Shown: in pieces, positions 49,851 to 59,843 of the stretch
How the letters are laid out: every line of letters begins with the position of its first letter
Numbering within the stretch: position 1 is the stretch's first letter
DNA from: Leeuwenhoekiella aestuarii
Lineage (GTDB): Bacteria > Bacteroidota > Bacteroidia > Flavobacteriales > Flavobacteriaceae
Length of the DNA: 64,000 nt
Direction of reading: 5' to 3'
Assembly: GCF_004104055.1 (NCBI RefSeq)
Contig: NZ_QOVJ01000004.1
Location: forward strand, 1 to 64,000
Translations under genes and position numbers: made by a program
Notes under the pieces: generated by a model
Databases searched by the model: none
Told to the model about the DNA's origin: nothing
What the model saw: only the letters and a program-made list of their open reading frames with translations

Positions 49851-51952
49851 GCGGCAGTAAACTTCAAACTCCAATAGATTACTTGAAAGGCGTAGGACCT
49901 AACCGGGCAAATCTGCTGCGTTCAGAATTGGGTATCCATACCTATCAAGACTTACTAAATTTATTTCCCAACCGCTATATTGATAAAACTCAATATTACC
50001 AGGTAAGTCAGTTACAACCTACCAGTGCAGATGTGCAAATCATTGGTAAAGTCACACATCTTAAAACTGTTGGGGAAGGTCGCTCAAAAAGATTAGTCGC
50101 TACTTTTATAGATCAAACCGGTTCTATGGAACTGGTGTGGTTTAGAGGCTTAAAATGGATTCGAGAAGGGTTAAAAATCAATGTGCCTTATGTTGTTTTT
50201 GGAAAAGTGCAACGCTTTGGCAGCACCTACTCTATCGCGCATCCCGATATGGAATTGCTTGAGGAACATGAGAAAAGTATACGTGTTGCTATGCAACCGG
50301 TTTATCCTTCTACAGAAAAACTCAGTAACAAAGGCATCACAAACCGGGTGATGAATGCATTGATGCAGACACTGTTTCAAGAGGTTCATAAGAGTATTGA
50401 AGAGTCACTTTCGCAAGACATACTAACCGCTTTAAAATTAATACCGAAACGAGAAGCCTACCTCAACATTCATTTTCCGCAAAAACAACAAAAGTTAGGA
50501 CTGGCGCAGTTTCGGTTAAAATTTGAAGAACTCTTTTACATTCAGTTGCAGTTACTTGTTAAAAACAAACTGCATAAGCAAAAAATCAAGGGGTATCCAT
50601 TTGAAAATATAGGCGATAACTTCACTACTTTTTACAGTAAACACCTGCCTTTTAAATTAACCGGAGCTCAAAAACGCGTACTCAAAGAGATACGTAATGA
50701 TCTTGGAAAACCGGCTCAGATGAACCGACTATTACAAGGGGATGTAGGCAGTGGCAAAACGATTGTCGCACTGATGACGATGCTTATTGCTCTGGATAAT
50801 GGGTTTCAGGCTTGTTTGATGGCTCCTACTGAGATTCTAGCTATTCAGCATTTTCAAGGAATTAGTGATTTGTGCGAGCAGTTGGATATCAAGATCGCAT
50901 TACTTACCGGATCTTCTAAAACCAAAGAACGCCGTATCATTCACGAAAGTCTTGAAGACGGTTCATTGCATATTTTAATAGGCACGCATGCCCTGCTTGA
51001 GGATAAAGTTAGATTTAAAAATCTGGGCTTGGCAGTGATTGACGAGCAACACCGCTTTGGAGTTGCACAGCGCAGCAAACTCTGGCATAAAAACGAGCTG
51101 CCGCCTCATATCTTGATCATGACCGCGACACCTATTCCACGTACTTTGGCGATGAGTGTTTATGGAGATCTGGATGTTTCGGTGATAGATGAGCTGCCAC
51201 CGGGTAGAAAAGCAATCAAGACCGTGCATCGTTTTGACAATAACAGACTGAAAGTTTTTGGTTTTATCAGAGATGAAATCAAAAAAGGGAGACAGATCTA
51301 TGTGGTTTATCCATTGATTCAGGAAAGTGAAGCTCTGGACTATAAAGACCTGATGGATGGTTATGAAAGCATCGCCAGAGAATTCCCAATGCCAGACTAT
51401 CAAATTTCTATTGTTCACGGGCAAATGAAACCTGCTGATAAAGATTTTGAAATGAATCGCTTTGTTAACGGAGAAACCCAGATTATGGTTGCGACTACGG
51501 TAATTGAAGTTGGTGTTAATGTACCCAATGCTTCGGTGATGATTATTGAAAGTGCAGAACGTTTTGGGCTTTCTCAATTGCATCAGTTACGCGGTCGTGT
51601 AGGTCGCGGTGCAGATCAGAGTTATTGTATTTTGATGACGGGACATAAATTATCTGAAGATTCAAAAACGCGTTTACAAACTATGACCAGCACAAATGAC
51701 GGTTTTGAGATTGCGGAAGTAGACCTTAAATTGCGTGGTCCCGGTGATTTGATGGGAACTCAACAAAGTGGTGTACTCAATCTTAAAATTGCTGATATCG
51801 TTAAGGATAATGAGATTATGAAAATCGCCAGAAACTATGCTTCTGCCCTCCTCAAAGAGGATCCACAACTTGCAAAGCCAGATAATCTTCCTATTAGAAA
51901 AACGTATGCAGCGGTGATGAAGTTTAAAAATATATGGAATTACATCAGTTAA
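49847..51952 (+). CDS. recG: ATP-dependent DNA helicase RecG
   Basis: A 701-residue helicase that unwinds and reverses stalled forks and Holliday junctions. The N-terminal wedge/OB domain is at about 1-160 ('TPIDYLKGVGPNRANLLRSE' and 'VQIIGKVTHLKTVGEG'), Walker A 'LLQGDVGSGKT' at about 298-305, the DEAH-type box 'VIDEQHRFG' near 397, 'MTATPIPRTLAMSVYGDLD', and the C-terminal 'MVATTVIEVGVNVPNASVM', 'QLRGRVGRG' and TRG motif region. The order and length agree with the family. It overlaps the upstream membrane protein by four bases. Confidence 0.97.
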   Translation: MSGSKLQTPIDYLKGVGPNRANLLRSELGIHTYQDLLNLFPNRYIDKTQYYQVSQLQPTSADVQIIGKVTHLKTVGEGRSKRLVATFIDQTGSMELVWFRGLKWIREGLKINVPYVVFGKVQRFGSTYSIAHPDMELLEEHEKSIRVAMQPVYPSTEKLSNKGITNRVMNALMQTLFQEVHKSIEESLSQDILTALKLIPKREAYLNIHFPQKQQKLGLAQFRLKFEELFYIQLQLLVKNKLHKQKIKGYPFENIGDNFTTFYSKHLPFKLTGAQKRVLKEIRNDLGKPAQMNRLLQGDVGSGKTIVALMTMLIALDNGFQACLMAPTEILAIQHFQGISDLCEQLDIKIALLTGSSKTKERRIIHESLEDGSLHILIGTHALLEDKVRFKNLGLAVIDEQHRFGVAQRSKLWHKNELPPHILIMTATPIPRTLAMSVYGDLDVSVIDELPPGRKAIKTVHRFDNNRLKVFGFIRDEIKKGRQIYVVYPLIQESEALDYKDLMDGYESIAREFPMPDYQISIVHGQMKPADKDFEMNRFVNGETQIMVATTVIEVGVNVPNASVMIIESAERFGLSQLHQLRGRVGRGADQSYCILMTGHKLSEDSKTRLQTMTSTNDGFEIAEVDLKLRGPGDLMGTQQSGVLNLKIADIVKDNEIMKIARNYASALLKEDPQLAKPDNLPIRKTYAAVMKFKNIWNYIS

Positions 51953-52047
51953 TAAACCTTATAATTTCAGGATTATAACCTGATTATTAAAGCTTCTCTT
52001 TTTGTTCTAAAAAAGTATTCTTTCTGCAATTGATTAAACCCGACTTA

Positions 52048-52080
52048 TTGAGTAAAAAAGCACGGTAAATGTTATATTTG
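52048..52080 (+). promoter_or_regulatory. Promoter of pheT
   Basis: TTG at 52048-52050 and an exact TATATTTG at 52073-52080, 22 bases apart, with the ATG at 52100. Confidence 0.6.
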
Positions 52081-52099
52081 CCCTTTCAAAAATAAAGGA

Positions 52100-54526
52100 A
52101 TGCAAATAAGCTACAACTGGTTAAAGCAGTTTATAAATATTGATTGGGATGCCGAAAAAACCGGCAATTTATTGACAGATCTAGGTCTTGAAGTTGAAGG
52201 TATAGAAAACTTTCAAAGCGTAAAAGGCGGTCTTAAAGGTATTTTGGTAGGTCACGTGCTTACTTGTGTAAAACATCCTAACGCAGACCGTCTTAAACTC
52301 ACTACAGTTGATCTTGGTGATGGCGAACCTGTACAGATTGTTTGTGGTGCACCTAACGTAGATGCTGGTCAAAAAGTTCCTGTTGCAACTGTAGGCACAA
52401 CACTTTACGATGATAAAGGAGAAGCCTGGAAAATAAAAAAAGGCAAGATACGTGGCGAGGTGAGTAACGGTATGATTTGCGCTGAAGATGAGTTAGGTCT
52501 TGGCGAAAGTCATGACGGAATTATGATTCTGAAAGATGACCTCAAGCCCGGAACTCCGCTAGCTGAAGTTTTTGAAGTTGAAGATGATATCATTTTTGAA
52601 ATAGGTTTAACACCTAATCGCGCCGATGCGATGAGTCATATGGGAACAGCTCGTGATCTACGCGCCGGTCTTATACAATCTGGTGTTACTCCAGAGTTTA
52701 TAACCCCTTCTACAAGTTCGTTTAGAATAGATAACCGCACTCAAAAAATTAGCGTAGAAGTACTCAACAATGAGCGTGCTCCAAGATACTGCGGTATAAC
52801 ACTTAGTGGTCTTACTATCAAAGAATCTCCGGCTTGGATCCAAAATAGATTAAAAGCTATTGGGATTACACCAAAGAATAATGTTGTCGATATCACAAAT
52901 TATGTTCTACATGAACTGGGGCAGCCTCTACACGCATTTGATCTGGCTAAAATTGCCGGAAAACAAGTGAATGTCAAAACTGTTGCTGCAGGTACCAAGT
53001 TCACAACTCTAGATGGTATTGAACGAGAATTGCACGAAGAAGACCTTATGATTTGTGATGCTGAAAAACCAATGTGTATCGCAGGGGTTTTTGGTGGGGA
53101 AAATAGCGGCGTGACCGAAGGTACAACCTCTATATTTTTAGAAAGCGCATTTTTTGACCCCGTTAGTGTTAGAAAAACAGCCAAGCGTCACGGTTTAAAC
53201 ACAGATGCTTCTTTTAGATTTGAGCGTGGTATAGATCCTAATTTAACAGAATACGCACTTATTAGAGCGGTTCTGCTCATACAGGAATGTGCAGGTGGTG
53301 AGGTCACGAGTGATGTAGTTGATATTTATCCTAAAAAGATTGAAGACCATCAAGTATTTTTAAGCTTTGATCGTGCCGAAAAACTTATTGGTGAAGCTAT
53401 TCCTAAAGAAACTATTAAGTCTATACTTTCTTCTTTAGACATTAAAATAAATAACATTACCGAGTCTGGAATTGGAATGACCATACCGGCTTACCGTAAT
53501 GACGTAACTCGCGAAGTAGATGTTGTAGAAGAAATTTTACGCGTTTATGGGTACAATAAAATTCAATTTAAATCAAAGCTGAATGCTTCAGTATCAGAAA
53601 GCAGTCGCTTTGCTGATCATAAAGTACAGCAAATCACCGGAAGCCTTTTAGCTTCTTTGGGGTTCAATGAAATATTGAATAACTCACTGACTAATCCGAC
53701 CTATGCATCCCTCAATGATGCGTTCAAAGAAGATTATAACGTTAAAATACTTAATCCGTTGAGTACAGATCTTTCGGTAATGCGACAGTCTTTACTTTTT
53801 TCAGGATTAGAAGTAGTTGCTTTTAACAGCAACCGTCGTCAGCCTGATCTTAAACTTTTTGAATTCGGAAAAAGCTACCACAACTTTCCAGGGGGTCGTG
53901 AAGAACACAAGCATTTAACGCTTTTAATGAGCGGTAAGCAAAATTCAGAAAACTGGTTTCAAGCACAGCAGAATACTAGTTTTTTCAATTTAAAAGGAAG
54001 TGTTGAAGCTGTTTTAAGCCGTTTAGGCATTAACAATTGGACCGTAAAACCAGTAAAAGATGCTCAATTTTCTGAAGGATTGACCTATACCACTCAGAAA
54101 AAACCTTTAGTAAATTTTGGACTCGTACCTAAGACGATTCGCAGTCATTTTGATCTAGACCAAGAAGTTTTATTTGCAGACTTTAACTGGGATGCAATTT
54201 TAGATCTTGTAAAGCAAAATAAAATAAGCTTTACTCCTATTCCTAAAAATCCTGCGGTTCGTCGTGATTTTGCTTTACTTCTGGATAAAGAAATAAGTTT
54301 TGATCAGATCTATCAGGAAGCGTATAACGTAGAGAAAAAACTTCTTAAAGATGTTGCTCTTTTTGATGTTTACGAAGGTAAAAACCTGCCGGAAGACAAA
54401 AAAAGTTACGCGGTGAGTTTCACGCTTCAGGACGAAAACAAGACGCTTACAGACAAAGAAATAGACAAAATAATGAATAAGCTGCAAAAACAATTTGAGC
54501 AGCAACTTAACGCGGTTTTGCGCTAA
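52100..54526 (+). CDS. pheT: Phenylalanine--tRNA ligase beta subunit
   Basis: An 808-residue subunit that, with PheS, charges tRNA-Phe and edits mischarged tyrosine. The N-terminus 'MQISYNWLKQFINIDWD' is followed by an EMAP/OB tRNA-binding domain (about 40-150, 'VLTCVKHPNADRLKLTTVDL'), the B3/B4 editing region (about 205-380, 'NNVVDITNYVLHELGQPLHAFD' in parts), B5 (about 405-475) and the C-terminal ferredoxin-like anticodon domain (about 715-808, 'AVRRDFALLLDKEISFDQI'). All parts are in order and complete. PheS is not within the window. It has its own TATATTTG promoter. Confidence 0.97.
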   Translation: MQISYNWLKQFINIDWDAEKTGNLLTDLGLEVEGIENFQSVKGGLKGILVGHVLTCVKHPNADRLKLTTVDLGDGEPVQIVCGAPNVDAGQKVPVATVGTTLYDDKGEAWKIKKGKIRGEVSNGMICAEDELGLGESHDGIMILKDDLKPGTPLAEVFEVEDDIIFEIGLTPNRADAMSHMGTARDLRAGLIQSGVTPEFITPSTSSFRIDNRTQKISVEVLNNERAPRYCGITLSGLTIKESPAWIQNRLKAIGITPKNNVVDITNYVLHELGQPLHAFDLAKIAGKQVNVKTVAAGTKFTTLDGIERELHEEDLMICDAEKPMCIAGVFGGENSGVTEGTTSIFLESAFFDPVSVRKTAKRHGLNTDASFRFERGIDPNLTEYALIRAVLLIQECAGGEVTSDVVDIYPKKIEDHQVFLSFDRAEKLIGEAIPKETIKSILSSLDIKINNITESGIGMTIPAYRNDVTREVDVVEEILRVYGYNKIQFKSKLNASVSESSRFADHKVQQITGSLLASLGFNEILNNSLTNPTYASLNDAFKEDYNVKILNPLSTDLSVMRQSLLFSGLEVVAFNSNRRQPDLKLFEFGKSYHNFPGGREEHKHLTLLMSGKQNSENWFQAQQNTSFFNLKGSVEAVLSRLGINNWTVKPVKDAQFSEGLTYTTQKKPLVNFGLVPKTIRSHFDLDQEVLFADFNWDAILDLVKQNKISFTPIPKNPAVRRDFALLLDKEISFDQIYQEAYNVEKKLLKDVALFDVYEGKNLPEDKKSYAVSFTLQDENKTLTDKEIDKIMNKLQKQFEQQLNAVLR

Positions 54527-54594
54527 TACTTTAGCATTTACAGTATTGTGCGTTCGTGATCAATTGGTTAACTTTAAGAATCTAAAAAAGAAAG

Positions 54595-55317
54595 ATGCTT
54601 TTAAAAAGAACCAATATTCACGATAAATTACTTCGTGAGCAACATCGTGCAACTAGTGAGGCCGGTGTTTTAAACTGGGTAAATCAATTCATTAAAAAAA
54701 CACCATCTAGCAATCAACGTATTTTAGAAAATCTCTCTAAAAACACTGAAGCAGATGTTACTGATTTTAATTTTGATCTGTTAGATAGTGAGCGTATTTT
54801 TCACGAACGCAGTATCAAAAAAATCTGCGTGAATTATAGATTACGATTTTTAGATACCCGCTTCTTTAAAGGAACATTTCCTCAGGAAGCTTTGAATGAA
54901 ATTAAAAATCTTGAGAAAGAGCATCAAACTCCTTTAAATGGATTTAAAATAATGGCACCCTCTAAAATGTTTGTTTTGAATAAGACTGATGATCCGCTAT
55001 TATTTGCTCCTATGGGTAATGATTATTATTATTTAATTCACAAATGGGGAAACGATTTACACCCTTTACGTAAATTAACGATGTGGCCTTTTAAAAGCTT
55101 TGAAAACATCCTTGTAGCTATATTACTCTCCAGCCTAATTGCTACAGTACTAATTCCTGATGGTTTGTTTGCCCCAGAGCAATCATTTAGTCAGGATGTA
55201 ATGGTTTTCTTTTTTATGTTTAAATCTATTGCAGCAATCGTACTATTCTATGGTTTTGCACTAGGTAAAAATTTTAACACCGCTATCTGGAAGTGTCAAT
55301 ATGATAAAGCACAATGA
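54595..55317 (+). CDS. Membrane protein, uncharacterised
   Basis: A 240-residue protein. A soluble N-terminal part of about 165 residues contains 'EQHRATSEAGVLNWVNQFI' and 'PQEALNEIKNLEKEHQTPLN', and two membrane helices follow at about 175-195 and 205-227 before the basic end 'CQYDKAQ'. It appears to be a conserved flavobacterial hypothetical, and I cannot name it. Its stop overlaps the start of the DUF2007-like gene by four bases (ATGA), so the pair is translationally coupled and may form a small membrane system. Confidence 0.7.
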   Translation: MLLKRTNIHDKLLREQHRATSEAGVLNWVNQFIKKTPSSNQRILENLSKNTEADVTDFNFDLLDSERIFHERSIKKICVNYRLRFLDTRFFKGTFPQEALNEIKNLEKEHQTPLNGFKIMAPSKMFVLNKTDDPLLFAPMGNDYYYLIHKWGNDLHPLRKLTMWPFKSFENILVAILLSSLIATVLIPDGLFAPEQSFSQDVMVFFFMFKSIAAIVLFYGFALGKNFNTAIWKCQYDKAQ

Positions 55318-55832
55318 TTAAAGATTCTAGTTATGAGCGCGTTTATACAGGCTCTGAAATAAACGTAAATTACCTTAAAAATAAATTAGATGAAGCCGGA
55401 ATAGGCAGCGTCATTCGTAACGATCAAGACAGCGCATTAAGAGCTGGCTTTGGTCCTGCAAGTGATTACGGAAGTCAGGCTTTACTTTCCGTTAAAAAAG
55501 AAGATTTAGTACGTGCTAAATACATTACTGAAAAAACATTCTCAGAATCCAATCTTACTGAAGCCGAACTCGAACAGCAAGCTAAAGATAGTCGTTTAGA
55601 AGAACAGGCTACTGAATTAAAAGGTTCTCGACCGCTTATCTCAAAAAAAGAAAAGCCAAAACGTTCCTTTTTTAATATTGCTCTAAATGCGGGTTTGTTG
55701 ATTTATTCTTTATGGAGACTCTACCCCTTGCTTGAAGGACAAGAACTTCCCACCTATCGAATTCTTTTGAGTAGTTTTATCGCCGTGTTTTGTACCGTAA
55801 CGCTAGTGAGACATTTCACAAAAACCAGGTAG
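55314..55832 (+). CDS. DUF2007-like membrane protein
   Basis: A 172-residue protein. The N-terminal part (about 5-70) fits DUF2007 ('YERVYTGSEINVNYLKNKLD', 'EAGIGSVIRNDQDSA', 'ALLSVKKEDLVRAKYI'), a ferredoxin-like fold of putative signal-transducing proteins. A charged linker (about 80-120) joins it to two C-terminal membrane helices (about 124-138 and 148-165). It follows the membrane protein at 54595 with a four-base overlap. Function unknown. Confidence 0.78.
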   Translation: MIKDSSYERVYTGSEINVNYLKNKLDEAGIGSVIRNDQDSALRAGFGPASDYGSQALLSVKKEDLVRAKYITEKTFSESNLTEAELEQQAKDSRLEEQATELKGSRPLISKKEKPKRSFFNIALNAGLLIYSLWRLYPLLEGQELPTYRILLSSFIAVFCTVTLVRHFTKTR

Positions 55833-55899
55833 CCAGACGCAACTAATTACAAGAGGCTTCATCTACGTTGTAGTTATAAACTAATATAAATTACAACTG

Positions 55900-56499
55900 A
55901 TGAAATTTTCACATTTTTTACTTTTAAGCTTATCCGGGTTAATCATCTCCTGTTCAGACACTGATGACTACAAAGAACCTATTTACTATGATTTTGAGGT
56001 TTCAGATTTAATAACTTTTCCTGAAGCGCAAGAGACGTATTCACTCAATGACACGCTGTACATTGACTTAACAGTACCTACAACTCTTGTAAGTGATCAG
56101 GAAGAAGACATAAGTCTGACTGCATTAGTGCCTAGTGCTCAATTTGCAGAAACCTATTTTTTCAGATATAAGGGAGCTGATACCGAGCAAAAAGCACCTT
56201 TAGCATTTACTTTAGAAGATATATTTATTGTTGAGAAAAATGGTACTGGCCGTCTTGTATCTGATTCTAAAGGCTTAGCTGTTACTGCGCTTAAAGATGG
56301 AAATGCATATACTGCTCGCTTAGGAATTAAATTGACCGAAGCTGGAAGTTTTTACTTAGCTCCTCACAGTCAATCTGTAGATAATGCATTCTACGTTGTA
56401 TTACAAGACAGACAAACAACAGATTTCGTAGAGTTAAAAACCACTATTGAGGGGCAAGATCCTGCAAACCGTTTTTCCTATACTGTTGAAGCTGAATAA
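55900..56499 (+). CDS. Lipoprotein, uncharacterised
   Basis: A 199-residue lipoprotein with signal 'MKFSHFLLLSLSGLIIS' and acylated Cys18, followed by the acidic tether 'SDTDDYKEP'. The rest is beta-rich ('DTLYIDLTVPTTLVSDQEE', 'AYTARLGIKLTEAGSFYLAP') and ends 'GQDPANRFSYTVEAE'. It resembles no domain I can name. Such proteins usually belong to the outer membrane. It is followed by a strong terminator (56515-56552). Confidence 0.75.
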   Translation: MKFSHFLLLSLSGLIISCSDTDDYKEPIYYDFEVSDLITFPEAQETYSLNDTLYIDLTVPTTLVSDQEEDISLTALVPSAQFAETYFFRYKGADTEQKAPLAFTLEDIFIVEKNGTGRLVSDSKGLAVTALKDGNAYTARLGIKLTEAGSFYLAPHSQSVDNAFYVVLQDRQTTDFVELKTTIEGQDPANRFSYTVEAE

Positions 56500-56514
56500 T
56501 CACTATTTGTACGC

Positions 56515-56552
56515 AAAAAAGGTCCGCGATTTACTAATCGCGGACCTTTTTT
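56515..56552. terminator. Bidirectional terminator
   Basis: Stem GGTCCGCGAT (56521-56530) with ATCGCGGACC (56537-56546), A run on one side and T run on the other. It serves the lipoprotein gene and the convergent ABC-F gene. Confidence 0.92.
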
Positions 56553-56577
56553 ATTTAAGATAATTAAGACGTAAATG

Positions 56578-58203
56578 TTAAGCTTCTACAGCATACATTT
56601 GCTCGCGTTGTTCTTTTATTTTAGGATCATTCATATAATCGTCAAAAGTTAGGTAACGATCAATTGATCCACCTGGAGTTAATTCTACAATGCGGTTACC
56701 CACTGTTTGTGCAAACTCATGATCACTTGTTGTAAGGAGAATGGTTCCCTTAAAGTTCTTTAGACTATTATTTATAGCGGTAATAGACTCCAAATCCAAG
56801 TGGTTAGTAGGTTCATCAAACATCAAAACATTTGCACGCTGCATCATCATTCTACTCAACATACAACGCACTTTTTCACCCCCGGATAATACATTAGACG
56901 TTTTTAAAGCTTCCTCTCCAGAAAAGATCATCTTTCCTAAGAAACCACGTAAATATACTTCTTCACGTTCTTGTTCAGTTTTTGCGTATTGTCGCAACCA
57001 GTCAACTAAAGTTAATTCGTTTTCAAAATATTCCTGATTATCAACGGGTAAATACGATTGATTTGTAGTCACACCCCACTCATATTTTCCTTCTAAAGCT
57101 TTTTGCTTTCCATTTATGATCTCATAAAAAGCACTGGTTGCTCTACTGTCTTTAGAATAAATAACAACCTTATCTCCTTTAGCCAGATTCAAATTGACAT
57201 TTTTAAACAGGATCTCCCCATCTATGGAAGAAGCTAATTTTTCGATATTTAAAATCTGATCCCCTGCTTCACGCTCCCGCTCAAAAATAATTGCGGGATA
57301 TCTTCTACTTGAAGGTTTTATCTCATTAACATTAAGTTTATCAATCATCTTTTTACGAGAAGTAGCTTGTTTACTCTTAGCTACGTTAGCACTAAAACGA
57401 CGAATGAACTCTTCTAATTCTTTTTTCTTGTCTTCTGCTTTTTTATTCTGCTGAGCACGTTGACGTGCAGCTAATTGAGAAGACTCATACCAGAAAGTAT
57501 AGTTACCACTAAAGTGAGAAATCTTACCAAAATCTATATCTGAAATATGCGTACAAACCGCATCTAAGAAGTGACGGTCGTGAGATACTACAATAACACA
57601 ATTATCGTAATTCGCTAAAAAATTCTCAAGCCAGTTTATCGTCTCATAATCCAGGTCGTTAGTTGGCTCATCCATTATCAAAACATCTGGATTACCAAAA
57701 AGTGCCTGAGCTAATAAAACACGAACTTTTTGTTTGCTATCAAGATCTTTTACCAAACTGTAATGTAAATCTTCCGGTATACCTAAACTAGACAATAAAG
57801 CTGCTGCATCGCTGTCTGCGTTCCAACCATTCATCTCTTCAAATTCTACCTGCAACTCACCAATACGATCTGCATTCTCATCAGAATAATCTGCGTATAA
57901 TGCATCTATTTCGGTTTTAATTTTAAACAGAGGTTTGTTTCCTATCAAAACTGTTTCTAGAACCGTATGATCATCATAAGCATAGTGATCTTGTTCTAGA
58001 ACAGACATACGCTTACCAGGTTCAAGATGAACGTGACCACTTGTAGGATCTTCTTTTCCTGATATTATTTTTAAAAATGTAGATTTTCCTGCACCATTTG
58101 CTCCAATAATTCCATAGCAGTTTCCTTGAGTAAAGGAAACATTTACTTCATCAAATAAGACGCGTTTTCCAAACTGTACAGATAAATTTGATACTGATAA
58201 CAT
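56578..58203 (-). CDS. ABC-F family ATPase, YbiT-like
   Basis: A 541-residue soluble protein with two ABC ATPase domains and no membrane part. The ATG at 58203 ('MLSVSNLSVQFGKRVLFDEV') is preferred to an in-frame TTG at 58236. Walker A is 'GANGAGKS' at 34-41, and Walker B in domain 1 is 'VLIMDEPTNDLD'. The first signature is the divergent 'KDLDSKQKVRVLLAQAL', as in YbiT, while domain 2 has a normal 'LSGGEKVRC' and 'VLMFDEPTNHLD'. A charged inter-domain linker (about 235-305) is the tRNA-interaction motif of ABC-F. These proteins bind the ribosomal E site and ease stalled translation; some give antibiotic resistance, but this one looks housekeeping. Confidence 0.93.
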   Translation of the reverse strand: MLSVSNLSVQFGKRVLFDEVNVSFTQGNCYGIIGANGAGKSTFLKIISGKEDPTSGHVHLEPGKRMSVLEQDHYAYDDHTVLETVLIGNKPLFKIKTEIDALYADYSDENADRIGELQVEFEEMNGWNADSDAAALLSSLGIPEDLHYSLVKDLDSKQKVRVLLAQALFGNPDVLIMDEPTNDLDYETINWLENFLANYDNCVIVVSHDRHFLDAVCTHISDIDFGKISHFSGNYTFWYESSQLAARQRAQQNKKAEDKKKELEEFIRRFSANVAKSKQATSRKKMIDKLNVNEIKPSSRRYPAIIFEREREAGDQILNIEKLASSIDGEILFKNVNLNLAKGDKVVIYSKDSRATSAFYEIINGKQKALEGKYEWGVTTNQSYLPVDNQEYFENELTLVDWLRQYAKTEQEREEVYLRGFLGKMIFSGEEALKTSNVLSGGEKVRCMLSRMMMQRANVLMFDEPTNHLDLESITAINNSLKNFKGTILLTTSDHEFAQTVGNRIVELTPGGSIDRYLTFDDYMNDPKIKEQREQMYAVEA

Positions 58204-58384
58204 AAGCTTAAGCCCTGATTTTATAATGATTTGCAAAAGTACAGCTAATAAGCTAAAAGAAGAAATATTAACTTTTATATTCTATGTTTTAACTCACAAT
58301 TAACAGCAGAATTAGCATCTCACAATTACATTTGATGATTTAACCAATATTCGTTTTATTGCAATATTTCTATCTCTACATTTT

Positions 58385-59803
58385 ATGAGCTCTAAGCTAA
58401 TTTTAGCCACCTGTATTTCCCTACTCGTTCTAATAGGTTGCTCAAAAGAAACGCAAAAAACAGAATCAGGGACTTACATAGGTGGTCAAATAATCAATCC
58501 TACTTCTAACTTTTTACTTCTTAAAAAGGATGATAAGCTTATTGACAGCATCAAATTAGACCAAAATAACAGCTTTCTATATAAATTTTCAGATCCCAAA
58601 CAGGGGCTTTATCAGGTTTTTCATAACGAAGGTCAAGTTATATATGTAGAGCCTAATGACAGTTTACTTTTTAGAGTAAACACATTTGAGTTTGATGAAA
58701 CGCTGACTTTTTCAGGTTATGGAGCGGTAAACAACAATCTGATAATAGATCTCTACCTTCAGAATGAAGAGGAAAATGATTTAATGCTTCAGCAGGAGAT
58801 TTACCAACAAGATCCGGAAACATTTACCAGAAGTATTTCAAAAATGAAAGAAGATCGGGAAGCGATTGTTTCTCGCTTTCTTCAAAAATATACTGTAAGT
58901 GCTTACTTTGAAAAAATAATTCACGCTATTGTTGATTATGATTTTTATGCGCGACAAGAAGTCTACCCAATGTCTCATTTTGGCGTAGATCGCATTGAAT
59001 TCTTAGAGAGTTTTCCTAAATCTTTTTATAGCTATAGAGACCATGCAGATTTTAATGATGCAAGCTTATTAGACCTTTACAGTTATCAACGCTTCTTGAT
59101 CAATTATTTTAATCAGGCAGCTTTTAAAGATTACTACAAGGAAGAACCCTACGACCCATTATCGTTTACGCACAACCTCCACAAACTAAGAATCATAGAC
59201 TCTAAGATCTCTAATGACTCTGTAGAAAGCTTCTTACTCACCCGAACTATAAAAGATTATTTAGCAAACAGTAACGATAAAAAAGGAGGCCAAACACTAT
59301 ACGATATGTATATGGACCGTATCGCTTCTAAAAAAGACAAGAGACTTATTCAAAAGCTATACGACGCTAATAAAAAGATTGAAACCGGAAAGCATATTCC
59401 TAATGAGAGAATCATAAGCTCTGATAGTGACACGCTGAGTATTGAAGAAATCATAAAAAAACCCACTTTTGTATTCTTTTGGTCTTCTGCCCGTAAATCT
59501 CATGCGCTTCGAGCTCAAGAGCTAGCCAAAACGCTCATTCAGAAATATCCTGAGTATACCTATATAGCTATTAATGTAAATGATGATTTCGATAAATGGC
59601 AGCGAACAATTAATCGCTATCAATTTGATCTATCTAAGCAATATTTCTTTGAAGATAGTTTTGATGAACTTTCTCACGATCTGGCTTTAAACTCACTTCT
59701 TAAGACCTTTATTTTAGATCGCAATGGTATTATCATTAATGCCCACGCAAATATCTTTAGTAGTAATTTTGAAAACGAATTACTTCAGGGATTGAATAAA
59801 TAA
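58385..59803 (+). CDS. Thioredoxin-fold lipoprotein with degenerate active site
   Basis: A 472-residue lipoprotein: signal peptide and lipobox IGC (Cys19). The middle part (about 30-110) is a beta-rich DUF4369-like region ('GTYIGGQIINPTSNFLLLKK') followed by a helical stretch. A thioredoxin/TlpA-like domain begins about residue 350. Its CxxC site is replaced by 'FFWSSARKSHALR', that is Ser-Ala-Arg-Lys instead of Cys-x-x-Cys, while 'IAINVNDDFDKWQRTI' and 'LLKTFILDRNGIIINAHAN' keep the fold, including the cis-proline region changed to Lys-Thr. So oxidoreductase activity is not expected; it may be a binding or structural relative. The next element is repeat copy D at 59804. Confidence 0.8.
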   Translation: MSSKLILATCISLLVLIGCSKETQKTESGTYIGGQIINPTSNFLLLKKDDKLIDSIKLDQNNSFLYKFSDPKQGLYQVFHNEGQVIYVEPNDSLLFRVNTFEFDETLTFSGYGAVNNNLIIDLYLQNEEENDLMLQQEIYQQDPETFTRSISKMKEDREAIVSRFLQKYTVSAYFEKIIHAIVDYDFYARQEVYPMSHFGVDRIEFLESFPKSFYSYRDHADFNDASLLDLYSYQRFLINYFNQAAFKDYYKEEPYDPLSFTHNLHKLRIIDSKISNDSVESFLLTRTIKDYLANSNDKKGGQTLYDMYMDRIASKKDKRLIQKLYDANKKIETGKHIPNERIISSDSDTLSIEEIIKKPTFVFFWSSARKSHALRAQELAKTLIQKYPEYTYIAINVNDDFDKWQRTINRYQFDLSKQYFFEDSFDELSHDLALNSLLKTFILDRNGIIINAHANIFSSNFENELLQGLNK

Positions 59804-59843
59804 ACCACCTAGGGCTATTAAAACCTTTGGCAGTGCCAATAAA
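59804..59843 (+). repeat. Dispersed intergenic repeat, long type (copy D)
   Basis: Reads ACCACCTAGGGCTATTAAAA then CCTTTGGCAGTGCCAATAAA. It starts directly after the stop codon of the preceding gene. Aligns with copies at 27177, 32759 and 38025. Confidence 0.7.

Noticed and set aside
50975-51583. A 202-codon open frame on the minus strand inside recG
   Set aside because: It is fully antisense to the conserved helicase core of recG, and its product is rich in His/Arg/Phe without any domain pattern, as expected from a reverse-frame shadow.
55867-55897. Inverted repeat GTTGTA..TACAAC before the lipoprotein at 55900
   Set aside because: Only six paired bases with a long AT loop; too weak to call a regulatory structure.
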